Shown here: positions 1-9,216 of the stretch, one piece after another
Layout: each line of letters starts with the position of its first letter
Numbering within the stretch: the stretch's first letter is position 1
DNA from: Rummeliibacillus stabekisii
GTDB lineage: Bacteria; Bacillota; Bacilli; Bacillales_A; Planococcaceae
NCBI RefSeq assembly: GCF_007988965.1
Contig: NZ_BJVD01000001.1
Span: forward strand, 558,001 to 622,000
Reading direction: 5' to 3'
DNA length: 64,000 nt
Notes under the pieces: generated by a model
Seen by the model: only the letters and a program-made list of their open reading frames with translations
What the model was told of the DNA's origin: nothing
The model's database searches: none
Program-made: the position numbers and the translations under genes

Positions 1-662
1 GCAGTCGCCATTAACGGATGATCATGATCTACCTTACAATCCAAAATACGTAAAGGATTTTTTTCTAATCGCGATTGGCAATCTTGGCAGAATTCATCAA
101 TATGTGGCTTAAAATGATTAACTAGAGCTTCTCTGTGATTTGCACGTACCTCTTGATCCCCAAGTGAATTGATGACAAGCTTCACATCTTGAAGTCCTAC
201 CTTGCTATAAATATTCATAGCTAGGGAAATTACTTCTGCATCAATAGCTGGGTCTTTGCTTCCAATTGCTTCTACACCAAATTGAACAAATTGGCGATAA
301 CGACCAGCTTGTTGTCGTTCATAACGGAACATTGGCCCTAAATAAGATAGCTTAATCGGCTGATCTGGCTGGCCAAACATTTTATGTTCTACATATGATC
401 TAACAACACCTGCTGTACCTTCTGGGCGCAATGTTAATGAACGATCCCCTCTATCTTTAAACGTATACATTTCCTTTTGTACGATATCAGTGGTGTCACC
501 TACGCTACGCGTATACAATTCAGTACTTTCAAAAATTGGTGTGCGGATTTCTGGATAGCGGTAAAGATGACATAGCTCACGGATAATCTCCTCAACTTTT
601 TGCCATTTTTCTGTTACACCAGGTAATAAATCCTGCGTACCTCTAGGAACTTTAAAATTCAT
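1..662 (-). CDS. hisS: Histidyl-tRNA synthetase, N-terminal part (cut by window edge)
   Basis: Class II aminoacyl-tRNA synthetase that charges tRNA-His in the cytoplasm. Translation from ATG at 662 begins [15 protein letters not shown], the typical HisRS opening. It carries LRPEGTA near residues 78-84 and a class II motif 2 ([15 protein letters not shown]) near 111-125. About 220 residues are visible and the frame is still open at base 1, so the rest lies outside the window. A GAAAGGAG ribosome site lies just upstream of the ATG. The gene sits behind a T-box leader, so its expression should respond to uncharged tRNA-His. In B. subtilis aspS follows hisS; that side cannot be seen here. Confidence 0.96.
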   Translation of the reverse strand, partial: MNFKVPRGTQDLLPGVTEKWQKVEEIIRELCHLYRYPEIRTPIFESTELYTRSVGDTTDIVQKEMYTFKDRGDRSLTLRPEGTAGVVRSYVEHKMFGQPDQPIKLSYLGPMFRYERQQAGRYRQFVQFGVEAIGSKDPAIDAEVISLAMNIYSKVGLQDVKLVINSLGDQEVRANHREALVNHFKPHIDEFCQDCQSRLEKNPLRILDCKVDHDHPLMAT

Positions 663-689
663 AGTAGAACTCCTTTCTATTTTAAAAAA

Positions 690-992
690 GATCAACTAGT
701 GCTTAATCCTAACAAAAAAGGCCCTCGCCCCCTGCATAAATGCAAGGGACGAGAGCTCTATAGCTTCCGCGGTTCCACCCTAGTTGATCTAGTATAATGA
801 CTAAATCCTCTCAAATCGGATAACGGCCGATTCCGTTTCCCCCTACTAGAACCATGTCCGTTCGAAGAAAAGCCTCTCAAGTGTTATTCACAAATCAGTA
901 CGATGGAAAAGCTTGCAGCCACGGCTTATTCCTCTCTAAAAAGTACTTGCTGATTGTTACTTTCTTGGTCTTTGGCGATCAATTTTTTAGAT
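690..992 (-). promoter_or_regulatory. T-box riboswitch leader of hisS
   Basis: The minus strand has the conserved T-box core AGGGTGGAACCGCGGAAGC at 781-763. It is followed by a GC-rich terminator hairpin (about 717-755) and a run of T. Upstream, 861-985 can fold as Stem I, with ATCA/GTAC elements pairing to GTACTGAT. A CAC triplet (plus-strand GTG at 881-883), just before TTGAGAGG on the 3' side, is a plausible histidine specifier codon. Binding of uncharged tRNA-His would stabilise the antiterminator and allow hisS transcription. The T-box core is seen directly; the exact Stem I pairing and specifier are inferred. Confidence 0.93.
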
Positions 993-999
993 AATACTT

Positions 1000-1027
1000 A
1001 TAATATCATTTCTAAGGAATATGTCAA
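1000..1027 (-). promoter_or_regulatory. SigA-type promoter of hisS
   Basis: On the minus strand a perfect -35 TTGACA (1027-1022) and a -10 TATTAT (1005-1000) are separated by 16 bases. Transcription would start near 992, directly at the beginning of the T-box leader. Confidence 0.7.
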
Positions 1028-1230
1028 CTATTGCTCTATCTTTGTTTGATCTAGGTTTTCTTGTATATTTTATATTTTTTTATCATCAAAATTTTAACAA
1101 AATTTAAAAGCTGTATTTATGAAGTTTTCCCGAAAGATGTGGAATAAAGGAAAAATTTTTTATTAAACTATCAAAAAAGTTGTAGTTTTTTATGACTTTT
1201 CATCTTACAATGTAGAAAAGGAGGAAAAAC

Positions 1231-3063
1231 ATGGATACTAATAATCGAAAGAAAGCGACCATTGTCACACTTTGCTTATTGCTAGTGTTTTCATTATTTG
1301 CAGTCATACCAAAAGCAGAAGCTGCTACAGTAAAATTGAAGGTGACAGCGAATGCTTTAAATGTACGAAATGCACCAACTACGTCTAAATCACGTGTCCT
1401 TTTTAGCATCAAAAAAAATACTGTTGTCACCAAATTATCCAAAAAGGGTTCATGGTATAAAGTAAAGTACAAAAATAAAACAGGTTGGGCTTCAGCTACT
1501 TATTTAAAAGTGGTCAAGCAGACACTACAGCCTCTTAGCAACACAACAAAAGTAGTTTTATCCAAAACAAATGACCTAAACATTCGCAAGAGTAACACTA
1601 CTTCTTCTACAATAGTTGGAAAAATGCAAAAGGGAGAAAGTGCAACCTATAAGGCTAAAAAAGGCGATTGGGTACAAATTAGTAAAGGATCTATTACTGG
1701 GTGGGTAAGCGCTGCTTATGTAACTATTTCTACTAAACCTTCTCTGACAGCAGCTGCAGCTAATTATTATTTCGCGGTGACAGCAAATTCTTTATCTGTA
1801 CGTGCTGAACCTTATGCCGATTCTAAGCTGCTCACTTATGTAAAAAAGAATGAATCTCTTTTAATTTCACGAATTGCCAGCAATGGGTGGATTGAGGTTA
1901 CTTATAAAACAGGAAAAAAAGGCTGGGTACTTTCAAAATACGGCAAACAGCAAAAGAAAGAACCAATTACAAATTCTGTTACAATTGTTGTGCCTGAACA
2001 AACAACCTACTACTATATTACAGAACCAACAGGTCTCACGATGCGTAACAGTTATAGTGTGAACGCAAAGTCACTTGGACAAACTATACCCAACGAAACT
2101 AAAGTACAAATTTTAAAGCAAGCTAGTAACGGTTGGATTTATGTAAAATATAACGATGTAGAAGGATGGATTAACGGGAGCTCATACTATGGCTTTGCTT
2201 CAATTGAAAATATTTCTTTTACATCAAGCATACCGTCTAAGACTTCTTACTTCGTAATGAAAGCTGATACATTGAATATTCGTTCACTGCCTTCTACAGT
2301 GGCACCTACATTAGGAAAAGCTTCAAAAGGCAATTACTTTAAAATCTTACGTATTTCAAGCAACAATTGGGTACAGGTTCAATATAACTCAAAACAAAAA
2401 GGCTGGATCTCAGCGAATACTAGCTCTAGTACCATTACAACAAAAAAACCAACAACTTCTGTATCGAACCCTTTAAAAGGCTCGCTAACAGGGTTGAAAA
2501 TTGTAGTAGATGCAGGCCACGGTAAACAAGATTCCGGTGCTGTCGGCAATGGAGTCTATGAAAAAACATTGAATCTATATGCAGCACGCGCTGTCAGAGA
2601 CGCAATCCAAGCAGTCGGTGGTACAGTTTCTATGACACGTAATAGTGATAATGAATTTTTGACACTGGATCAACGTTCGTTCTATGCTGCAAAGGTCGGA
2701 GCCAATGCCTTTATCAGTGTTCATCATAATTCTGGTCCTGCAGCAGCAAGTGGTTATGAAAGCTACTATACATCATCTGCTAAGGTTTCTAGCTATAACT
2801 TTGCAAAAATAATTAACGATGAAATTACGAAAGCCATAAAAGATGAATATCCAAATTACAATATTCGGAAAGCAAACAATAGCGCGCTTAAAGATAAAAG
2901 TCTTCAAGTAACACGCGTGAACTCGGTTGTATCTATTCTCTTAGAGCTTGGTTTTGTTTCCAATAAGGATGACGTCAAGCTTGTGAACACAGATGATTTC
3001 CGCGAAACTGTTGCAGAAGGTGTTGTAAATGGGCTTTTAATCTACTTTGGTCGTAACAAGTGA
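1231..3063 (+). CDS. yrvJ: Secreted N-acetylmuramoyl-L-alanine amidase with five SH3b repeats (YrvJ-like)
   Basis: Cell-wall hydrolase that cuts the bond between MurNAc and L-alanine. A signal peptide covers about residues 1-31 (basic start, hydrophobic core, cleavage near AEA-ATV). Five bacterial SH3 repeats follow, at roughly 34-95, 108-168, 178-240, 260-320 and 340-400, and should bind the wall. The C-terminal Amidase_3 domain (about 425-605) has the zinc ligands H430 (AGHG), E444 and H498, and the catalytic E572 (LELGF). The ATG follows AAAGGAGG. In B. subtilis yrvJ also lies beside hisS, which supports the name. The gene is divergent from hisS and ends at a bidirectional terminator. Confidence 0.93.
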   Translation: MDTNNRKKATIVTLCLLLVFSLFAVIPKAEAATVKLKVTANALNVRNAPTTSKSRVLFSIKKNTVVTKLSKKGSWYKVKYKNKTGWASATYLKVVKQTLQPLSNTTKVVLSKTNDLNIRKSNTTSSTIVGKMQKGESATYKAKKGDWVQISKGSITGWVSAAYVTISTKPSLTAAAANYYFAVTANSLSVRAEPYADSKLLTYVKKNESLLISRIASNGWIEVTYKTGKKGWVLSKYGKQQKKEPITNSVTIVVPEQTTYYYITEPTGLTMRNSYSVNAKSLGQTIPNETKVQILKQASNGWIYVKYNDVEGWINGSSYYGFASIENISFTSSIPSKTSYFVMKADTLNIRSLPSTVAPTLGKASKGNYFKILRISSNNWVQVQYNSKQKGWISANTSSSTITTKKPTTSVSNPLKGSLTGLKIVVDAGHGKQDSGAVGNGVYEKTLNLYAARAVRDAIQAVGGTVSMTRNSDNEFLTLDQRSFYAAKVGANAFISVHHNSGPAAASGYESYYTSSAKVSSYNFAKIINDEITKAIKDEYPNYNIRKANNSALKDKSLQVTRVNSVVSILLELGFVSNKDDVKLVNTDDFRETVAEGVVNGLLIYFGRNK

Positions 3064-3087
3064 TAAAACGAAAATGGAATAGCATAT

Positions 3088-3135
3088 AAAAAACCGAACT
3101 ATAGTGCGATTATCATCACACTTGTTCGGTTTTTA
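3088..3135. terminator. Bidirectional terminator between yrvJ and panD
   Basis: AACCGAAC (3092-3099) pairs with GTTCGGTT (3124-3131) around a second inner hairpin (AGTG..GAT/ATC..CACT). A-runs and T-runs flank both sides, so it can stop yrvJ on the plus strand and panD on the minus strand. Confidence 0.8.
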
Positions 3136-3222
3136 TTTATCTTTGAATTCAAATTCTATTAAAATTATTATTATTTTGTTTTGAAAGGGACGAATTTTGT
3201 TTTATCCGATCCTCTTTATATA

Positions 3223-3609
3223 TTAAACGATAACCGTAGCTTCTGGTTCATGCTGAAGCATTTGTTTAATTTGATTGTGCTCATTTAAAATGGCAACTGC
3301 TGGTTTATGATTCAAAGCTTCTTCTGCTGTCATATAGCCATAAGCGATAATAATAACTATATCTCCCGGTTGCACGAGCCTAGCAGCAGCACCGTTTAAG
3401 CATATAACTCCTGAACCACGCTCTCCAGCAATAGTATACGTTTCAAAACGAGCCCCGTTATTGTTATTTACAATTTGTACTTTTTCGTTTGGCAAAATGC
3501 CGACTGCTTCCAATAAATCTTCGTCAACTGTGATGCTGCCGACATAATTCAGATCAGCTTGTGTCACTGTTGCACGGTGTAATTTAGATGTCATCATCAT
3601 TTTTAACAT
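3223..3609 (-). CDS. panD: Aspartate 1-decarboxylase precursor
   Basis: Makes beta-alanine from aspartate for pantothenate and CoA synthesis. The 128-residue pro-enzyme self-cleaves between G24 and S25 in NYVGSITVD, creating the pyruvoyl cofactor on the new serine. The catalytic and substrate motifs LHRATVT and [15 protein letters not shown] are present. The start [13 protein letters not shown] lines up with the usual length. Its ribosome site GAGGAG lies inside the last codons of panC, only two bases separate the genes, and translation is probably coupled. Last gene of panB-panC-panD. Confidence 0.97.
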   Translation of the reverse strand: MLKMMMTSKLHRATVTQADLNYVGSITVDEDLLEAVGILPNEKVQIVNNNNGARFETYTIAGERGSGVICLNGAAARLVQPGDIVIIIAYGYMTAEEALNHKPAVAILNEHNQIKQMLQHEPEATVIV

Positions 3610-3611
3610 TT

Positions 3612-4463
3612 TTATATCTCCTCAGTAGAAAAAAGAATATTATCAATTAAACGCACTTCTGAAAAATAAACAGCAGCAGCGATGATTAATTTTTCCGTAT
3701 TCGCCTGTACTTCCTGCAAATCCGGATAGCTCCAGACTTCTATATAATCAATCCGGCCGCTTGTATTAGCATGGATATATTCTTTTGCTGTTTCAATGGC
3801 TTGTTTTTTATCTTGATGTTGTAAGAAATCTTGTTTTGCCAAAAGTAACGCTTGTTGAATGAAAGGGGCTTCTTTTCTTTCCTCACTTGTTAAGAAAACG
3901 TTACGAGAGCTTTTGGCTAGGCCGTCTTCTTCTCGCACAATCGGCACATTGCATATTGTAAGAGGGAAAAAGTAATCCCTTGCCAGCATTTCAATTAGCG
4001 CTAACTGTTGTGCATCCTTCTGACCAAAATATGCATTTGTTGGTTGCACAATATGGAACAACTTCGTCACAATTTGCAATACTCCATTAAAATGGCCCGG
4101 TCTGCTCGCGCCGCATAATATAGATGTAGCAGGCCCTGCAGCAAATTGAATTCCGCCATCTGTTCCATACATCTCTTCCACTGAAGGAGCAAATAAATAA
4201 TCTACTCCAGCCTTCTCTGCTATTTCTCGATCCCTTTCCAGATCCCTAGGATAGCTTTCGTAATCTTCATTGGGACCGAATTGAGTAGGGTTTACAAAAT
4301 CACTCAACACCACTATTTCATTATCTCTTCTTGCTGCATCAATCAGTGATATATGCCCCTCATGCAAATACCCCATCGTTGGAACTAATGCCACGCTTTT
4401 ATGTGCAGAGTGAAACTCTTTTAGCTCTTCTTGCAATCCTGCAACTGTTGATATTACTTTCAT
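3612..4463 (-). CDS. panC: Pantothenate synthetase (pantoate--beta-alanine ligase)
   Basis: Joins pantoate and beta-alanine with ATP to form pantothenate. The length of 283 residues is normal. The nucleotidyl-transferase HIGH-like motif MGYLHEGH holds H34 and H37. The KMSKS-like loop appears as [18 protein letters not shown] and RPGHFNGV are further family motifs. The ATG overlaps the TGA of panB by four bases (ATGA), a classic translational coupling. Confidence 0.97.
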   Translation of the reverse strand: MKVISTVAGLQEELKEFHSAHKSVALVPTMGYLHEGHISLIDAARRDNEIVVLSDFVNPTQFGPNEDYESYPRDLERDREIAEKAGVDYLFAPSVEEMYGTDGGIQFAAGPATSILCGASRPGHFNGVLQIVTKLFHIVQPTNAYFGQKDAQQLALIEMLARDYFFPLTICNVPIVREEDGLAKSSRNVFLTSEERKEAPFIQQALLLAKQDFLQHQDKKQAIETAKEYIHANTSGRIDYIEVWSYPDLQEVQANTEKLIIAAAVYFSEVRLIDNILFSTEEI

Positions 4464-5299
4464 CTTTTTATGCCTCCATACAATTCATCTATCGTCTCTT
4501 CAGACATAGTAAATTGATGTTTAGGAGCCGGAAATTCATTGTTTTTTACAGCATTGCAAAATGAAGTGATACCCTTGCTTATTTCTGAAGCAACATCTGC
4601 ATATGTCTCTACGAACTTTGGCAAATGATGATTGCCATATCTTAATACATCATGATAAACAAGCACTTGCCCATCGACATCGCGTCCAGCCCCAATTCCG
4701 ATTGTCGGTATGCGTAATTCTTGCGTAACAATTTCAGCTAATTGATGCGGTACACATTCCAAAACGAGAGCAAATGCTCCCGCCTCCTCTAATGCTTTGG
4801 CATCTTGGATTAATTTTTTGGCAGCTTCAGCATTTTTACCTTGTACTTTAAATCCGCCTAAAATAGCAGCAGACTGCGGCTGCAATCCAAGGTGCCCCAC
4901 AACTGGTATACCTGCATTAATCATTCTTTTGATAGAAGGGAGTAACATCCCTGCCCCTTCTACCTTTAAGGCATTTGCACCTGTTTGCTGAAATAAGCGT
5001 ACTGCATTTTTCAAGGTTTCTGTCTCATCGCCATGGTAACTGCCAAATGGCATATCAACTACGATAAATGTATCTCTTGCTCCATTACGTGTTGCTTTTC
5101 CATGATGGATCATATCTTCCATCGTCACATTGACTGTAGAATCGTAGCCTAGTACCACCATCCCAAGCGAATCACCAACCAATATCATATCGACTCTGCT
5201 GCTTTCCACAAGCTGTGCAGAGGGATAATCATAGGCCGTAATCATTGTGATTTTCTCGTTCATTTCTTTCATTTTGATAAAATCCGTTGTCGATTTCAT
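4460..5299 (-). CDS. panB: 3-methyl-2-oxobutanoate hydroxymethyltransferase
   Basis: Transfers a hydroxymethyl group from methylene-tetrahydrofolate to ketoisovalerate, the first step to pantoate. I choose ATG 5299 ([17 protein letters not shown]) because AAGGAGG lies seven bases before it and family members start here. A longer reading frame runs upstream into the leader but has no support. Motifs [26 protein letters not shown] and GHLGLQPQ match PanB, with 279 residues. First gene of panBCD, preceded by a structured leader with a terminator hairpin. Confidence 0.97.
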   Translation of the reverse strand: MKSTTDFIKMKEMNEKITMITAYDYPSAQLVESSRVDMILVGDSLGMVVLGYDSTVNVTMEDMIHHGKATRNGARDTFIVVDMPFGSYHGDETETLKNAVRLFQQTGANALKVEGAGMLLPSIKRMINAGIPVVGHLGLQPQSAAILGGFKVQGKNAEAAKKLIQDAKALEEAGAFALVLECVPHQLAEIVTQELRIPTIGIGAGRDVDGQVLVYHDVLRYGNHHLPKFVETYADVASEISKGITSFCNAVKNNEFPAPKHQFTMSEETIDELYGGIKR

Positions 5300-5475
5300 T
5301 ATTTTTCCTCCTTTTTGAAGAGGAAGAAAACAAAACCCTTCTATCTTAAAGGATAGAAGGGCAGAATTTTCGTAAAGCAATCGTTTTCTTCCGTCCCTGT
5401 CTAGTCGATCAAGGCAGATCAATTATTGTAATAGTGTCGTTTTGGAGGTACAGTTCCGAGTTGGATACTGTCCTA
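5300..5475 (-). promoter_or_regulatory. Structured 5' leader of panBCD, candidate pan RNA motif
   Basis: Between the promoter and panB lie about 175 transcribed bases. Right at the predicted start, 5473-5447 folds as GG-ACAGU-A-UCC-AACUC-GGA-ACUGU-A-CC, a hairpin with one bulged A on each strand. The pan RNA motif, described upstream of pantothenate genes, is defined by a hairpin with two conserved bulged adenosines, so this fits well. An intrinsic terminator follows at 5361-5336. GGAAGAAAAC (5392-5383) is fully complementary to GUUUUCUUCC (5331-5322) and encloses the terminator. The bulge pattern and complementarity are seen; the family call and any ligand are inference. Confidence 0.68.
5336..5361 (-). 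terminator. Intrinsic terminator in the panB leader
   Basis: A perfect 10-base-pair stem CCCTTCTATC/GATAGAAGGG with a 6-base loop is followed on the minus strand by TTTTGTTTTC. It lies about 35 bases before panB. It could end birA transcription or act as an attenuator for panBCD. Confidence 0.8.
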
Positions 5476-5480
5476 GACTC

Positions 5481-5509
5481 ACTATAACAAGTTCTATAAC
5501 AATTGCCAA
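5481..5509 (-). promoter_or_regulatory. Strong SigA-type promoter of panBCD
   Basis: On the minus strand: -35 TTGGCA (5509-5504), a 17-base spacer, and an extended -10 TGT-TATAGT (5486-5481). It starts just after birA ends. The sequence TTGTTATAG occurs twice in direct repeat (5502-5494 and 5490-5482), covering the spacer and -10 element, and might be an operator. Confidence 0.72.
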
Positions 5510-5512
5510 TAT

Positions 5513-6496
5513 TTATTTTTCTAATTCAATGTCAGCTGAGATAATTTCTTTTATAGTTCCATCATCTAACAGCAATTGCAGGACACCATCTTTTGTTATA
5601 CCGACAGCCTTGCCTATAAATGTTTCACGGAGAGTTGTTGCTTTAATTCGATTGCCGATTGTGCAAGAATTCTTTTCCCACAATGTTTTTATTTTCTCAA
5701 AACCTTCAGCTACATATTGCTTACTGAACGCTTCCATATAATAAAGAATTTTTGCTACAAGCGCCGCCCGATCAATTTCTTTACCAAGTGATATACGTAA
5801 AGACGTAGCAATCGACGCAATCTCTTCACCAAAATCTTCTTGCTGGTGATTAACATTTATGCCGATCCCCATAATAATCGCATTAACTCTATCGGGATCT
5901 GCTTGCATTTCAGTCAATATCCCTGTACATTTCATGCCATTAATCAGCAAATCATTCGGCCATTTTATAGCAGGGCTAACGCCTGTTACATCAAAAATAG
6001 CATATGTAAGAGCGACTGCAGCCACCAATGTAAATTGTGGTGCTTGATAAGGTGCCACATCTGGCCGCATAATAATGCTCATCCAGATTCCTTTTCCTTT
6101 TTGAGACTTCCACTCACGCATGAGCCTGCCTCTACCTTCAGTCTGTTCTTCACAAATTACTAATGTCCCATCAAGGGCTCCCTCTTGTGCTAACTGATGA
6201 GCAATTGTTTGCGTAGATGTCAGCGATTCTTCATAAATAATTTCTCTGCCAAAGCGCTTTGTTTCCAAAAGTGCTTTTATTTTTGATGGGTCAAGGGTAT
6301 CCGGGCTTTTCTGCAATAGATAGCCTTTTTTACGTGTTGCTTCAAACTCATAGCCCTCTTCTTCTAACTGTTTCATATACTTCCATACCGCTGTACGTGA
6401 AATTTGGAGCTCATCTGCCAATTGCTGGCCGGAAATGGGCTTATCTTTTGCAGCTAATAAACGCTTTACAATTTCATATTTAATGGGTGTGTTCAC
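5513..6496 (-). CDS. birA: Bifunctional biotin--protein ligase and biotin operon repressor
   Basis: Attaches biotin to carrier proteins such as AccB through biotinyl-AMP. The N-terminal winged helix (about residues 1-60, SGQQLADELQISRTAVWKYM) marks the form that also represses biotin genes. The ligase domain has EGRGRLMREW, the biotinyl-AMP loop, and KWPNDLLI. The C-terminal SH3-like domain ends the 327 residues. The start overlaps the end of cca by 17 bases. The classical operator TTAACC/GGTTAA is not obvious in the window, so biotin targets must lie elsewhere. Confidence 0.96.
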   Translation of the reverse strand: MNTPIKYEIVKRLLAAKDKPISGQQLADELQISRTAVWKYMKQLEEEGYEFEATRKKGYLLQKSPDTLDPSKIKALLETKRFGREIIYEESLTSTQTIAHQLAQEGALDGTLVICEEQTEGRGRLMREWKSQKGKGIWMSIIMRPDVAPYQAPQFTLVAAVALTYAIFDVTGVSPAIKWPNDLLINGMKCTGILTEMQADPDRVNAIIMGIGINVNHQQEDFGEEIASIATSLRISLGKEIDRAALVAKILYYMEAFSKQYVAEGFEKIKTLWEKNSCTIGNRIKATTLRETFIGKAVGITKDGVLQLLLDDGTIKEIISADIELEK

Positions 6497-7667
6497 GCAA
6501 AAACCATTCCTTTATCTGTTCAGTACTGTTAGACAGCCGATTTTCAAGAATTTCATTTAAAATCCTATTCAGCATTTCTTTTAGCCAAGGCCCACCTCTT
6601 TGACCGCTCCACTTTATTAGGTCTTGTCCACTCACTGCCAATTCTTGTTGGGACTGAATCGCTAAGCTACTTTTGATCTGGACTATGTCATACTGAGATG
6701 CAGGAGCCTTTACATTCTTGTTTAATTGGCAAGCAAACTCATATGCCGTTTCTAAAATATCTACATCATAGTCAAAGTAATCCCTTTTAGTCCATCCACC
6801 ATCAATTAGCAATTGAAATGCTTCAACTACTGCTTTAACATATTTCTTTTCACTATTCGAACATTTCAATTGCGACAATATTGAAGCATCGTGATTAGGT
6901 TGTAAGAGAGTTAAAAATGCCCACCCTTTTACAGATTTTCCGTTAGGCTTAAAGCATTCCCAAGCCTCATAATGGCTATAATCCCCAGGCAGAAATTGTG
7001 ACAGACTGCTATTTGAAATATGAAGAAATGCATTTTTCGGATAGCGGCTTATAAAGATTTTATCGAACTCTTGTTTTAAACGTTCCTTGGCAATAAAGCA
7101 TATGTCTTCCGCCTGCTGTTTAATAGCCTCCAACGTATTGATTTCAATCTGGAACCCTAATTGTGCACTAAACCGTATGGCACGGAGCATTCTTAAAGCA
7201 TCTTCCTTAAACCGCTTTGTTGGTTCGCCCACCGCTCGGATGATACGTCGTTCCATATCTTCCTTGCCACCATATAAATCAATGATTTCTTCATGGATGG
7301 TTAAAGCCATTGCATTAATAGTAAAATCGCGTCTTTTCAAATCTTCAGAGAGGGATGAGACAAACTTTACTTCATCTGGTCGTCTGTGATCCTGATACTT
7401 CCCTTCAGTACGATAAGTCGTTACTTCAATAGGGCTGAGCTTATGAATGACTAGCACGGTACCATGCGCAATCCCAACATCTGCTGTATTCGAAAAAAGT
7501 GCCTTCACTTCTTCAGGGTGTGCATTTGTTGCAACATCTACATCATGTACCAAATGCCCTCGCAGTAAATCCCTTACAGCACCACCTACAATGACAGCTT
7601 CATAGCCATGGTTAATTAATGTTTCCATTACATTAAAGGCTGCTTTCCAGGATTTCTGCTCATACAT
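6480..7667 (-). CDS. cca: CCA tRNA nucleotidyltransferase
   Basis: Adds or repairs the 3' CCA of tRNA. The nucleotidyltransferase motif GGAVRDLLRG with the D-V-D carboxylates (HDVDVATNA) lies near residues 20-45. RRDFTINAMAL and RFKEDALRMLRAIRF follow as family motifs. I choose ATG 7667 (MYEQKSWKAAFNVME), which gives 395 residues, the usual length, with AAGGTGG upstream. The longer frame to 7805 only overlaps bshA. Overlap with the bshA stop is 8 bases and with birA 17 bases, so this is a tightly packed operon. Confidence 0.96.
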   Translation of the reverse strand: MYEQKSWKAAFNVMETLINHGYEAVIVGGAVRDLLRGHLVHDVDVATNAHPEEVKALFSNTADVGIAHGTVLVIHKLSPIEVTTYRTEGKYQDHRRPDEVKFVSSLSEDLKRRDFTINAMALTIHEEIIDLYGGKEDMERRIIRAVGEPTKRFKEDALRMLRAIRFSAQLGFQIEINTLEAIKQQAEDICFIAKERLKQEFDKIFISRYPKNAFLHISNSSLSQFLPGDYSHYEAWECFKPNGKSVKGWAFLTLLQPNHDASILSQLKCSNSEKKYVKAVVEAFQLLIDGGWTKRDYFDYDVDILETAYEFACQLNKNVKAPASQYDIVQIKSSLAIQSQQELAVSGQDLIKWSGQRGGPWLKEMLNRILNEILENRLSNSTEQIKEWFLREHTH

Positions 7668-8796
7668 TTTTCTTTGCCACCTTTTCATAAAGCGCTTCAT
7701 ATTGTTCCACAATATGAGTAGAATGGAAATTTTGCTGGGCTGTTGCAATCGCATTTTCTTTGAAATGACGGTGTTTTTCTTCATCTTGCAACAATTGAGC
7801 TGCATATTCTGCAGCTTTTTCTACATCTGCTAAATCAACTATATACCCATTTTCGCCATGTGAAATGACTTCTGGTATACCACCAATATTCGTTCCTATG
7901 CCTGGCACGCCACAAGCCATCGCTTCCAACAGAACAAGACCAAATGCTTCTTTCTCAGACATAAGCAATTTTAAATCACTTATAGCATAAAGCTCTGATA
8001 GGTTTTCTTGCTTTCCTAAAAAGAGGATATCGTCCGCGAATGGTCCCTTTTTGATCTCATGCATAATCTTGCTCTTCTCAGGCCCATCGCCTACCAATAA
8101 CAATTTTGCTGGCATTTTTTCTCTTACTTTTAAAAATGTTTGAATAACGTCCGGCACATGTTTGACTTTCCGGAAATTCGAAACATGAATCAGCACTTTC
8201 TCATCTTCCTGAATACCAAACTCTTTTTTGAGGACTGTGCAGTCTTGTGGTTTATATTCTCGTTCATCTACAAAATTATAGATGGTCTCAATCGGTTTAG
8301 TCGTATCAATTAATTCATATGTCTGTTGCTTTAAAGAATTGGATACAGCCGTGACAATATCCGATTTTTCTATGCCGTATTTAATAGCACTTGTTAATGC
8401 TGTGTCATATCCCAACACGGTAACGTCTGTACCATGTAAAGTTGTGACGATTCCTACATTTTCTCCAGCCATATCCCTTGCTAAAGCCGCACATACTGCA
8501 TGTGGGATAGCATAGTGAACATGAAGCAAGTCAAGTCCCTCACTTTGAATAACATCTGCCATCTTGCTCGCTAAAGCAATTTCATATGGGGGATATTGAA
8601 ATACAGGATAATTGCTGACTTGTACTTCATGGTAAAAAATATTTGAATACATTTTATTTAATCTAAATGGCATGCTTGAAGTAATGAAATGTATTTCATG
8701 GCCTCTTTCAGCTAGCATTTTTCCGAGTTCTGTTGCCATAACACCAGAACCTCCAACAGTCGGATAACATGTGATTCCGATTTTTAATTTTTTCAT
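7660..8796 (-). CDS. bshA: N-acetyl-alpha-D-glucosaminyl L-malate synthase
   Basis: Family GT4 glycosyltransferase that makes GlcNAc-malate, the first intermediate of bacillithiol. Motifs seen: N-terminal YPTVGGSGVMATELG, and C-terminal EAFGLVLLEAMACGVP for UDP-sugar binding. The length of 378 residues is normal. In B. subtilis bshB1, the deacetylase for the next step, sits between mgsA and bshA; here only 15 bases separate them. YpdA, the bacillithiol disulfide reductase, is encoded at 43.3 kb, so the pathway is likely active. Confidence 0.95.
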   Translation of the reverse strand: MKKLKIGITCYPTVGGSGVMATELGKMLAERGHEIHFITSSMPFRLNKMYSNIFYHEVQVSNYPVFQYPPYEIALASKMADVIQSEGLDLLHVHYAIPHAVCAALARDMAGENVGIVTTLHGTDVTVLGYDTALTSAIKYGIEKSDIVTAVSNSLKQQTYELIDTTKPIETIYNFVDEREYKPQDCTVLKKEFGIQEDEKVLIHVSNFRKVKHVPDVIQTFLKVREKMPAKLLLVGDGPEKSKIMHEIKKGPFADDILFLGKQENLSELYAISDLKLLMSEKEAFGLVLLEAMACGVPGIGTNIGGIPEVISHGENGYIVDLADVEKAAEYAAQLLQDEEKHRHFKENAIATAQQNFHSTHIVEQYEALYEKVAKKNV

Positions 8797-8811
8797 CCGA
8801 CCACAACCTTT

Positions 8812-9216
8812 CTAATCTTCTTGATGTTGTATTAAACGCCAATCCATAAATCCTTCTTGAAGTCCTTTAATTAATACTTCTGCTGTCCCCATGTTGGTCG
8901 CTAAGGGGACCTGATACACATCACTTAACCTCATTAAGGCAGAAACATCAGGCTCATGCGGCTGTGCAGTTAGCGGATCGCGAAGGAAGATTATCATATC
9001 CATTTCATTGTTAGCGACCATTGCTCCGATTTGTTGATCTCCACCTAAAGGACCTGAACGAAATCGGGTAATGTTGAGCCCTGTCGCTTCCATAATACGT
9101 TTACCCGTTGTACCTGTTGCAAACAACTCATGTTGTTGCAATATAGGACGATAAGCTGTCGCAAATTGTATGATATCTTCCTTTTTCTTATCATGTGCAA
9201 TTAAAGCTATTTTCAA
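8812..9216 (-). CDS. mgsA: Methylglyoxal synthase
   Basis: Converts dihydroxyacetone phosphate to methylglyoxal and phosphate, relieving sugar-phosphate stress. Motifs: ALIAHDKKK, the phosphate loop [20 protein letters not shown] and [16 protein letters not shown] with catalytic aspartates. I choose a TTG start at 9216 (reads [12 protein letters not shown], the family N-terminus) because AAGGGG lies ten bases before it. A GTG at 9225 is too close to that site. This gives 134 residues, near the usual 137. Neighbours are dapB and bshA. Confidence 0.93.
   Translation of the reverse strand: MKIALIAHDKKKEDIIQFATAYRPILQQHELFATGTTGKRIMEATGLNITRFRSGPLGGDQQIGAMVANNEMDMIIFLRDPLTAQPHEPDVSALMRLSDVYQVPLATNMGTAEVLIKGLQEGFMDWRLIQHQED

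Noticed and set aside
1200-1472. 90-codon minus-strand frame across the yrvJ start
   Set aside because: It overlaps the signal peptide region antisense and has no ribosome site.
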